Assembly (NCBI GenBank): GCA_964445085.1
Contig: CAYUJV010000149.1
Coordinates: forward strand, 1-5,828
DNA: 5,828 bases
Source: Thiobacter sp964445085
GTDB taxonomy: Bacteria; Pseudomonadota; Gammaproteobacteria; Burkholderiales; Thiobacteraceae
Reading direction: 5' to 3'
Shown here: positions 1 through 4,517 of the stretch, in pieces
Numbering within the stretch: the stretch's first letter is position 1
How the letters are laid out: each line of letters starts with the position of its first letter
Made by a program: the position numbers and the translations under genes
The notes under the pieces: model-generated
Database searches by the model: none
Seen by the model: the letters and a program-made list of their open reading frames with translations, nothing else
Told to the model about the DNA's origin: nothing

Positions 1-505
1 GGTGACCTTCGACATCGACGCCAACGGCATTCTCCACGTCTCGGCCAAGGACAAGGCCACCGGCAAGGAGAACAAGATCACCATCAAGGCGAATTCCGGC
101 TTGAGCGAGGAAGAGATCCAGCGCATGGTGAAGGACGCCGAGGCCCATGCCGCGGAAGACCACAAGCAGCGCGAACTGGTCGATGCCCGCAACCAGTGCG
201 ACCAGCTGATCCACTCGGTGAAGAAGACCCTGACCGAGCAGGGCGACAAGGTCGCGGCCGACGACAAGGCCAAGATCGAAGCCGCGATCAAGGACGCCGA
301 GGAAGCCATCAAGGGCAACGACAAGGCCGAGATCGAAGCCAAGATGAACGCCCTGGCGCAGGCCTCGCACAAGCTGGCGGAACAGATGTACGCCCAGCAG
401 GGTGGTGCGGCCGGCGGCCAGCAGGCCGGTCAGCAGGCTTCCGGCAGCGCGAAGGCCGACGAGGACGTGGTCGACGCCGAGTTCGAAGAAGTGAAGGACA
501 AGTGA
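1..505 (+). CDS. dnaK: Chaperone protein DnaK (Hsp70), C-terminal 167 residues, 5'-truncated
   Basis: This is the 3' end of dnaK. The visible part starts inside the substrate-binding domain (VTFDIDANGILHVSAKDK, a hallmark DnaK stretch). It continues into the helical lid from about visible residue 36 (LSEEEIQRMVKDAEAHAAED) and ends in a low-complexity Gly/Gln/Ala linker followed by the conserved acidic tail DVVDAEFEEVKDK. DnaK is the cytosolic ATP-dependent Hsp70 that binds unfolded segments and works with DnaJ and GrpE. The ATPase domain and the real start lie upstream of the window; the GTG at base 2 is an internal valine codon, not a start. The TGA stop is at 503-505. dnaJ follows on the same strand 122 bp later, the usual dnaK-dnaJ order. 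Identity is essentially certain; only the upstream part cannot be assessed. Confidence 0.97.
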   Translation, partial: VTFDIDANGILHVSAKDKATGKENKITIKANSGLSEEEIQRMVKDAEAHAAEDHKQRELVDARNQCDQLIHSVKKTLTEQGDKVAADDKAKIEAAIKDAEEAIKGNDKAEIEAKMNALAQASHKLAEQMYAQQGGAAGGQQAGQQASGSAKADEDVVDAEFEEVKDK

Positions 506-622
506 GCTGGTAGCTTGTAGCCAGTAGCTGGTAGCGAGTTGTGCATGGGCGGCTTGACCGCCCATGCGCATATTGAAAACCACTACACGAAGCTACAGGC
601 CGCCCCCTACAAGCTACAGGCT
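505..622. repeat. Nested inverted-repeat element filling the dnaK-dnaJ spacer
   Basis: The spacer is built from short related words. AGCTGGTAGC occurs at 505-514 and 526-535, and AGCTACAGGC at 591-600 and 612-621; each pair is offset by exactly 21 bp. The two sides are inverted relative to each other: GTAGCTTGTAG (510-520) is the exact reverse complement of 607-617, and 520-529 matches the reverse complement of 591-600 in 9 of 10 bases. A strong hairpin (540-570) sits at the centre. The element begins at the last base of the dnaK stop codon and ends 5 bp before the dnaJ ATG. It resembles a small palindromic intergenic repeat of the REP/MITE type, but I cannot tell from one copy whether it is dispersed in the genome. 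Confidence 0.7.
540..570 (+). other. Strong GC-rich stem-loop between dnaK and dnaJ
   Basis: GCATGGGCGG (543-552) pairs perfectly with CCGCCCATGC (558-567) around a 5-nt loop, CTTGA. The stem extends by a U-G, a G-C and a U-A pair to 540/570. No T-run follows on the plus strand (the next bases are TATTGAAAAC), so it does not look like a classical intrinsic terminator. In the mRNA it could act as a processing or stabilising structure that uncouples dnaK from dnaJ levels; that role is inference. Confidence 0.65.
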
Positions 623-627
623 GAAGA

Positions 628-1743
628 ATGAAACGCGACTATTACGAAGTGCTGGGCGTCAACCGCGACGCCTCCGAAGACGAGCTGAAGAAGGCCTACC
701 GCAAGCTCGCCATGAAGTACCATCCGGACCGCAATCCGGACAGCAAGGAAGCGGAGGAGAAGTTCAAGGAAGCGAAGGAAGCCTACGAGATTCTCACCGA
801 CGCCAACAAGCGCGCGGCCTATGACCAGTACGGGCATGCCGGCGTGGACCCGAGCATGGGGGGCGGCGGCGGATTCCAGCATGGCTTCGGTGGCTTCGCC
901 GATGCCTTCTCCGACATTTTCGGCGACATCTTCGGCGGGGGCGGCGGCCGCCGCAGCAACGTCTACCGCGGCGCCGACCTGCGCTACAACCTGGAAATCA
1001 CCCTGGAGGAAGCGGCGCGCGGCACCGAGACCAAGATCCGCATCCCCACCATGGAGGCCTGCGAGACCTGCGGCGGCACCGGCGCCAAGCCGGGCACCCA
1101 GCCGGTGACCTGCTCCATGTGCGGCGGCCATGGCCAGGTGCGCATGCAACAGGGCTTCTTCTCCATCCAGCAGACCTGCCCCACCTGCCATGGCAGCGGC
1201 AAGACCATCGCCGAGCCGTGCCGGGAATGCCACGGCGCCGGCCGCATCAAGAAGCACAAGACGCTATCGGTGAAGATTCCCGCCGGCGTGGACGAAGGCG
1301 ACCGCATCCGCCTCGCCGGCGAGGGCGAGGCCGGCATCAACGGCGGCCCCGCCGGCGATCTGTATGTCGTGGTGCAGCTGAAGGAACATCCGGTGTTCAA
1401 GCGCGACCGCGACGACCTGCACTGCGAGATGCCGGTGAGCTTCACCACCGCGGCGCTGGGCGGCGAGATCGAAATCCCGACGCTGGACGGCCACGCCAAG
1501 ATCAAGATCCCGGAAGAAACGCAGTCGGGCCGCGTGTTCCGCCTGCGCGGCAAGGGCATCAAGGGCGTGCGCAGCCACGAGCACGGCGACCTCTACTGCC
1601 ATGTGGTGGTGGAAACCCCGGTGAACCTGAATGCGCGGCAGAAGGAATTGCTGCGCGAACTGGAAGCCATCAGCCGCGGCGAGGAGAACAATCCGCGCGC
1701 CAAGGGCTGGATGGACAAGGTCAAGGAGTTTTTCGGGCAATAA
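628..1743 (+). CDS. dnaJ: Chaperone protein DnaJ (Hsp40), full length
   Basis: DnaJ delivers unfolded substrates to DnaK and stimulates its ATPase in the cytosol. At 371 residues it has the usual length and the complete class I architecture. The J-domain spans residues 1 to about 70, with the HPD motif at 32-34. A Gly/Phe-rich linker follows at about 78-108. Four CxxCxGxG zinc-finger repeats begin at C145 (CETCGGTG), C162 (CSMCGGHG), C184 (CPTCHGSG) and C198 (CRECHGAG), and then come the C-terminal substrate-binding domains. The ATG at 628 gives the standard DnaJ start MKRDYYEVLGV. The only Shine-Dalgarno-like sequence is a weak AGG at 618-620, 7 nt upstream and inside the spacer repeat, so translation may depend on folding of that element. 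The TAA stop is at 1741-1743. It is probably co-transcribed with dnaK. No defect is visible. Confidence 0.98.
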   Translation: MKRDYYEVLGVNRDASEDELKKAYRKLAMKYHPDRNPDSKEAEEKFKEAKEAYEILTDANKRAAYDQYGHAGVDPSMGGGGGFQHGFGGFADAFSDIFGDIFGGGGGRRSNVYRGADLRYNLEITLEEAARGTETKIRIPTMEACETCGGTGAKPGTQPVTCSMCGGHGQVRMQQGFFSIQQTCPTCHGSGKTIAEPCRECHGAGRIKKHKTLSVKIPAGVDEGDRIRLAGEGEAGINGGPAGDLYVVVQLKEHPVFKRDRDDLHCEMPVSFTTAALGGEIEIPTLDGHAKIKIPEETQSGRVFRLRGKGIKGVRSHEHGDLYCHVVVETPVNLNARQKELLRELEAISRGEENNPRAKGWMDKVKEFFGQ

Positions 1744-1748
1744 CCTCT

Positions 1749-1899
1749 ACCACAGAGACACAGAGGCACAGAGAAAACCTTAAAGCCTGAAACGCAACGG
1801 CCGCCAAGGCGCAAAGAGAAACAATGGACTCTTTGCGTCCTGGCGGCCTTTAGCTTGAAACAGACTTTGTTTTTCTCTGTGCCTCTGTGTCTCTGTGGT
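1749..1899. repeat. Perfect 29-bp inverted repeat with inner palindrome, dnaJ/ppa convergent spacer
   Basis: Positions 1749-1777 are the exact reverse complement of 1871-1899 (29 of 29 bases). Each arm carries the hexamer ACAGAG three times with an 8-nt period (1752, 1760 and 1768 in the left arm; CTCTGT in the right arm). The 93-bp interior holds a second palindrome (1799-1848). The whole 151-bp element occupies nearly all of the spacer between the converging dnaJ and ppa genes. No open reading frame of interest lies inside. It could act as a bidirectional transcription barrier, though neither strand has a clear T-run directly after the outer stem. It could also be a non-autonomous mobile palindrome. 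From memory, ACAGAG-rich palindromes recur in several environmental bacteria; I could not check this. Confidence 0.85.
1799..1848. repeat. Inner 20-bp palindrome within the 29-bp inverted repeat
   Basis: GGCCGCCAAGGCGCAAAGAG (1799-1818) and the reverse complement of 1829-1848 agree at 18 of 20 positions, with a 10-nt loop, AAACAATGGA. Its sequence is unrelated to the outer ACAGAG arms. It is flanked by imperfect direct repeats, AGCCTGAAAC (1784-1793) and AGCTTGAAAC (1852-1861). As RNA it would form a stable hairpin in either direction, which fits a terminator-like role between convergent genes, but the following T-run is only TTT. Confidence 0.7.
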
Positions 1900-1919
1900 G
1901 AGCGCCCTTCTATCGCCGA

Positions 1920-2468
1920 TCAAAAATTAGGCTTCGGCGACGCCTCCTGGTAACGCCGCACGCCCGCCAGAATCTCGGCCCTCGCCTCGTCCGCGCCGAC
2001 CCAGCCTTCCACCTTCACCCACTTGTTGGGCTCCAGGTCCTTGTAGTGCTCGAAGAAGTGGGCGATCTGGTTCAGCAGCAAGGGCGAGAAATCCTCGGGC
2101 TTCTTGATGGCCTGATACAGGCCGCACAGCTTGTCCACGGGCACGGCGATCAGCTTGGCATCCACCCCCGCTTCGTCCGTCATCTTGAGCATGCCCACCG
2201 GGCGGCAGCGCACCACCACGCCGGTGATCAGCGGCACCGGGGTCACCACCAGCACGTCCACCGGGTCGCCGTCTTCCGACAGGGTGTGCGGGATGTAGCC
2301 GTAGTTGCACGGATAGTGCATGGCGGTGGACATGAAGCGGTCCACGAACATCGCGCCGGTTTCCTTGTCCACCTCGTACTTGATCGGCTCGCCGTGCTGG
2401 GGGATTTCGATGATGACGTTGAAGTCGTTCGGCACATCGCGGCCGGAGGTGACTTTGTCCAGGTTCAT
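1920..2468 (-). CDS. ppa: Inorganic pyrophosphatase, family I
   Basis: This is a soluble cytoplasmic Mg2+-dependent enzyme that hydrolyses pyrophosphate to two phosphates and so pulls biosynthetic reactions forward. The 182-residue product has the family length and the signature DGDPVDV at residues 66-72, supplying the metal-binding aspartates D66, D68 and D71. Other residues lining up with the E. coli active site are E21, K30, R44, Y56 (in HYPCNYGYIP), D98, D103 and K105. The start at 2468 (MNLDKVTSGRDVP) is supported by an AAGGA Shine-Dalgarno 8 nt upstream. The gene lies 15 nt downstream of queD on the same strand and is probably read from the queD promoter. It converges on dnaJ across the palindromic spacer. 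The catalytic set appears complete. Confidence 0.97.
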   Translation of the reverse strand: MNLDKVTSGRDVPNDFNVIIEIPQHGEPIKYEVDKETGAMFVDRFMSTAMHYPCNYGYIPHTLSEDGDPVDVLVVTPVPLITGVVVRCRPVGMLKMTDEAGVDAKLIAVPVDKLCGLYQAIKKPEDFSPLLLNQIAHFFEHYKDLEPNKWVKVEGWVGADEARAEILAGVRRYQEASPKPNF

Positions 2469-2476
2469 GGTTCAGG

Positions 2477-2481
2477 TCCTT
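2477..2481 (-). promoter_or_regulatory. Ribosome-binding site of ppa
   Basis: AAGGA on the minus strand sits 8 nt before the ppa ATG, inside the 15-nt gap after the queD stop (2484-2486). It is one of the best Shine-Dalgarno matches in the window and fixes the ppa start. Confidence 0.75.
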
Positions 2482-2483
2482 CT

Positions 2484-2933
2484 TCAGATCTGGCCGCGCA
2501 CCGCGTCGGCCCAGTTGTTGGGGGTTTCGTAAATGCGCACCCGCTCCAGCCGCAGATGGTTGCCGTAGACATCCACGTAGGCCGCGTCCAGCACGCGGAA
2601 GGCTTCCGCCGCCAGATTCTCCGCCGTGGGCACGCTGTTCATCACCACCGTCTTGTGGTCCGGCAGGCTGTTCAGGAAGCCCAGCACCTCGGTATCGCCC
2701 CGATAGACGAGGAAGGCATGGTCCCAGACCTTGGCGATCTTCTCCAGGGCGATGTTCTTCACGTCGGCGAAGTCCATCACCATGCCCTGCTCGGACAGGC
2801 CTTCGGTGTCGATGATGTCGCCCGACAGGGTGATCTCCAGGGCGTAGCGGTGCCCGTGCAGATGCCGGCACTGGCTCTTGTGGTGGGGAATCCGGTGGCC
2901 GGCGTCGAACTCGATTCGGCGGGTGATCTGCAT
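2484..2933 (-). CDS. queD: 6-carboxy-5,6,7,8-tetrahydropterin synthase (QueD/PTPS family)
   Basis: QueD converts 7,8-dihydroneopterin triphosphate to 6-carboxy-tetrahydropterin, the second step towards 7-deazaguanine and queuosine in tRNA. The 149-residue product carries the family's zinc and catalytic residues: H13 (FDAGHRI), then C22-xxx-H26-G-H28 (CRHLHGH), where C22 is the expected catalytic cysteine. It also has D71-H72 (WDHAFL), the PTAEN segment at 102-106 and a C-terminal ETPNNW with E136. The cysteine in this motif fits the QueD type better than PTPS variants that replace it. The ATG at 2933 has only a weak upstream GGA, but an extended -10 promoter 26 nt away supports this start. 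ppa follows 15 nt downstream. No other queuosine genes are visible in the window, so the assignment rests on motifs; a related pterin synthase activity is the main alternative. Confidence 0.9.
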   Translation of the reverse strand: MQITRRIEFDAGHRIPHHKSQCRHLHGHRYALEITLSGDIIDTEGLSEQGMVMDFADVKNIALEKIAKVWDHAFLVYRGDTEVLGFLNSLPDHKTVVMNSVPTAENLAAEAFRVLDAAYVDVYGNHLRLERVRIYETPNNWADAVRGQI

Positions 2934-2959
2934 GGCGGGGTCCGTAAAAGCAGGGCGCG

Positions 2960-2968
2960 ATTATACCA
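2960..2968 (-). promoter_or_regulatory. Extended -10 promoter for queD-ppa
   Basis: The minus strand reads TGGTATAAT, a perfect TATAAT (2960-2965) preceded by the TGn extension (2966-2968). No convincing -35 hexamer lies 16-18 nt upstream, which is typical of extended -10 promoters. The predicted start near 2953 would leave a leader of about 20 nt before the queD ATG. Confidence 0.65.
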
Positions 2969-3009
2969 TCGGCCCCCGCCGGCTTCGGCCCGGGCTTTGG
3001 CCCAGCCTT

Positions 3010-3037
3010 TGGTCCAGCTGGCGCAAACCGCTAGAAT
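3010..3037 (+). promoter_or_regulatory. Possible promoter of the radical-SAM gene
   Basis: TTGGTC (3010-3015) and TAGAAT (3032-3037) are separated by 16 nt. The -10 box ends only 9 nt before the ATG at 3047, so transcription would begin almost at the start codon. The match to consensus is moderate. Confidence 0.4.
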
Positions 3038-3046
3038 GAAGCCCTC

Positions 3047-3907
3047 ATGACCCGTTTGACCACGCCGCTCAAGACCACCGACCACCGCCGCGACATCGCC
3101 GGGATGACCTACGTCTATCCGGTGGTGTCCCGCCGCGCGGGTGGCGTCTCCGTCGGCGTCAACCTCAACCCCAACAATGCCTGCAACTGGCGCTGCATCT
3201 ACTGCCAGGTACCGAACCTCACCCGCGGCGCCGCACCGAAGATCGATCTCGCCAAGCTGGAGGCGGAGCTGCGCGCCCTGCTCCACGACATCGTCCACGG
3301 CAGCTTCATGCAGGACTACGTGCCGGAGGACGCACGGCGGCTGAACGACATCGCCCTCTCCGGCAACGGCGAGCCCACCAGCGCCACGGAATTCGAGCAG
3401 GTGATCGAGCTGATCGGCCGGGTGATGCGGGAATTCGGCGTGCTGGGGAAGATCAAGCTGGTGCTCATCACCAACGGCAGCCTGATCGGACGCCAGAACG
3501 TGCAGCGCGGGCTCGCGCACATGGCGCAGCTGGGCGGCGAAGTCTGGTTCAAGCTGGACTCGGCCACGCGCGAAGGCGTACGTCGCATCAACGGCAGCGC
3601 GCAGTCGCCGGAAAAGCACCTGAAGAACCTGGGACTGGCGGCCGCGCTCTGCCCGACCTGGGTCCAGACCTGCGTATTCGCACTGGACGGACAGCCGCCC
3701 AGCCCCGAGGAGCGTGCGGCCTATCTCGCCCTGCTGCAACAAGCGCTGCTGTTCGAAACGCCCCCCAAGGGTGTATTGCTGTACGGCCTGGCGCGCCCGT
3801 CGATGCAGCCGGAAGCGGCCCGGCTGTCGGCCCTACCGCTGGAATGGCTGGAGCGCTTCGCCGCCGAGATCCGGCGGCTGGGCTTGGAGGTGAAAGTGAG
3901 CCTTTAG
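3047..3907 (+). CDS. Radical-SAM protein, TYW1/COG0731-like, function unknown
   Basis: The 286-residue protein is a radical-SAM enzyme. It has the CxxxCxxC motif for a 4Fe-4S cluster at C46, C50 and C53 (CNWRCIYC), an SGNGEPT motif at 105-111 that matches the SAM-contacting GGE region, an ITNGSLI strand at 141-147 and a WFKLDSA segment at 167-173. The overall pattern recalls the wyosine-synthase-like COG0731 family. Bacteria are not known to make wyosine in general, so the substrate is unknown. Two further cysteines, C202 and C209, are the only candidates for extra ligands. It is not an obvious QueE despite the divergent queD next door. The start is chosen because MTRLTTPLKTTDHRRDIAGMTYVYPVVSRR reads like conserved sequence; there is no good Shine-Dalgarno. 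The TAG stop is at 3905-3907, 10 bp from the convergent HTH gene. Confidence 0.85.
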   Translation: MTRLTTPLKTTDHRRDIAGMTYVYPVVSRRAGGVSVGVNLNPNNACNWRCIYCQVPNLTRGAAPKIDLAKLEAELRALLHDIVHGSFMQDYVPEDARRLNDIALSGNGEPTSATEFEQVIELIGRVMREFGVLGKIKLVLITNGSLIGRQNVQRGLAHMAQLGGEVWFKLDSATREGVRRINGSAQSPEKHLKNLGLAAALCPTWVQTCVFALDGQPPSPEERAAYLALLQQALLFETPPKGVLLYGLARPSMQPEAARLSALPLEWLERFAAEIRRLGLEVKVSL

Positions 3908-3917
3908 GCGGGGCGGC

Positions 3918-4223
3918 TCAGGAAGCCGGCTCGTCCTTCTTGCCCGCCTTGGCAGCCTTGCGCAGGCTCTTGTAGAGGTCGGGGTGGGATTCCTTCAGGT
4001 AATCCAGAATTTCCACGTCCTCTTTCTTGATCCGGCTCAGGTCGATCTGCTCCACATGCACCAGACGGAGCAGTTCCTTGACCGGCTTCGGCATCTTGCG
4101 GCCGCTCTCGTAGCGGGAGCCGCCGCTCTGGGTCACGCCGATCTTGGTCCAGAAATCCTGCTGATTCAGACCCAGCTTGCGCCGGATCTCGCGGGGGTTG
4201 ATGACTTTGTCTAAGAGTTTCAT
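3918..4223 (-). CDS. Small XRE-type helix-turn-helix DNA-binding protein
   Basis: This is a 101-residue protein with an XRE/Cro-like helix-turn-helix at about residues 11-59 (REIRRKLGLNQQDFWTKIGV, then TQSGGSRYESGRKMPKP). The QSxxSRYESGRKMP stretch is the classical recognition helix and turn. The C-terminal third is charged and lysine-rich (EILDYLKESHPDLYKSLRKA) and ends in KAGKKDEPAS; it may form a helix for dimerisation or partner binding, but I recognise no named domain there. No enzymatic or toxin/antitoxin partner lies beside it, so it looks like a stand-alone regulator; its target is unknown. The ATG at 4223 is supported by TTAAGG 8 nt upstream. The start codon is overlapped by an out-of-frame ATG-ATA-TGA. 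It converges on the radical-SAM gene. Confidence 0.85.
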   Translation of the reverse strand: MKLLDKVINPREIRRKLGLNQQDFWTKIGVTQSGGSRYESGRKMPKPVKELLRLVHVEQIDLSRIKKEDVEILDYLKESHPDLYKSLRKAAKAGKKDEPAS

Positions 4224-4231
4224 ATCATGCG

Positions 4232-4237
4232 CCTTAA
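4232..4237 (-). promoter_or_regulatory. Ribosome-binding site of the HTH gene
   Basis: On the minus strand TTAAGG lies 8 nt before the ATG at 4221-4223. It overlaps the proximal copy of an ACTTAA direct repeat, so a protein or RNA fold acting there could affect translation. Confidence 0.6.
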
Positions 4238-4388
4238 GTTTTTAAGTACAGAGCCATTTAGTTATTTTTTTCTAGCATCTTGCAACATTAATGCCAGGTC
4301 TCTTTTGGACACCGATTCTACCAATTATCGGGCGCCCCGGCCAATGAAATGCCCTTCTCCGGCTCGTCCGCTCCCGGAAATGCGCCCA

Positions 4389-4400
4389 CTTTTCGAAAAG
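4389..4400. repeat. Perfect 12-bp palindrome CTTTTCGAAAAG
   Basis: CTTTTCGAAAAG is its own reverse complement. It lies midway between the HTH gene and lysC, about 89 bp upstream of the proposed lysC -10. It could be an operator for a dimeric regulator; this is only a structural suggestion. Confidence 0.45.
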
Positions 4401-4466
4401 CAAGCTTTAGGGGAACGTCATATTCGAGAACATTCTGTCCGATTTTTTGACATGCCCCCGGCGCAT

Positions 4467-4494
4467 TTGTTTCCCTAGCGGTTTCCGGTAAAAT
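4467..4494 (+). promoter_or_regulatory. Probable lysC promoter
   Basis: TTGTTT (4467-4472) and TAAAAT (4489-4494) are spaced by 16 nt. A start near 4501 would leave a leader of about 17 nt before the ATG at 4518, too short for a lysine riboswitch. A perfect TTGACA at 4447-4452 lies upstream but has no matching -10 at the right distance. Confidence 0.5.
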
Positions 4495-4517
4495 TTCTAA
4501 TTTTTTCGGGATTGCCA

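Larger units (their letters stand above)
4224..4517. other. 294-bp comparatively AT-rich intergenic region, HTH gene/lysC
   Basis: This divergent spacer carries the upstream signals of both the minus-strand HTH gene and lysC. Its flanks are clearly more AT-rich than the surrounding genes, with T-runs near 4264-4270 and 4443-4448. I see no supported gene: short frames on both strands (4227-4478 plus, 4318-4524 minus) have no family resemblance, and one runs into lysC antisense. Notable pieces are the tandem TTAAGT repeat (4234-4247), the 8-bp palindrome GGGCGCCC (4330-4337), the 12-bp palindrome at 4389-4400 and the lysC promoter. Confidence 0.7.

Noticed and set aside
607..1257. 216-codon open frame on the minus strand within dnaJ
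   Set aside because: It is antisense to the well-supported dnaJ, is Ala/Gly/His-rich with no recognisable domain, and is the type of frame that arises opposite GC-rich genes.
2046..3050. 334-codon open frame on the plus strand across ppa and queD
   Set aside because: It lies antisense to two genes with complete active sites. Its product is His/Val/Gly-rich and low in complexity, as expected of a shadow frame.
3036..3050. Four-codon ORF (MKPS) overlapping the radical-SAM start as ATGA
   Set aside because: It overlaps the proposed -10 box and would probably not be transcribed; it is too short to support.
2777..3742. 321-codon open frame on the minus strand across queD and the radical-SAM gene
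   Set aside because: It overlaps two supported genes in wrong frames and has no family signature.
3047..3907. Radical-SAM gene as queE
   Set aside because: The GNGEPT and KLDSA segments and overall length resemble COG0731 rather than QueE.
4447..4452. Perfect TTGACA taken as the lysC -35
   Set aside because: No acceptable -10 lies 16-18 nt downstream; the TAAAAT box is 36 nt away.
4227..4478. 83-codon open frame in the HTH-lysC spacer
   Set aside because: No ribosome-binding site or motif was seen, its composition changes along its length, and it overlaps the lysC promoter region.
4512..4517. Alternative TTG start for lysC two codons upstream
   Set aside because: Homologous aspartokinases begin MALIVQK, matching the ATG at 4518.
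4440..4517. Lysine riboswitch ahead of lysC
   Set aside because: The likely leader is only about 17 nt, and no multi-helix L-box-like structure is evident.
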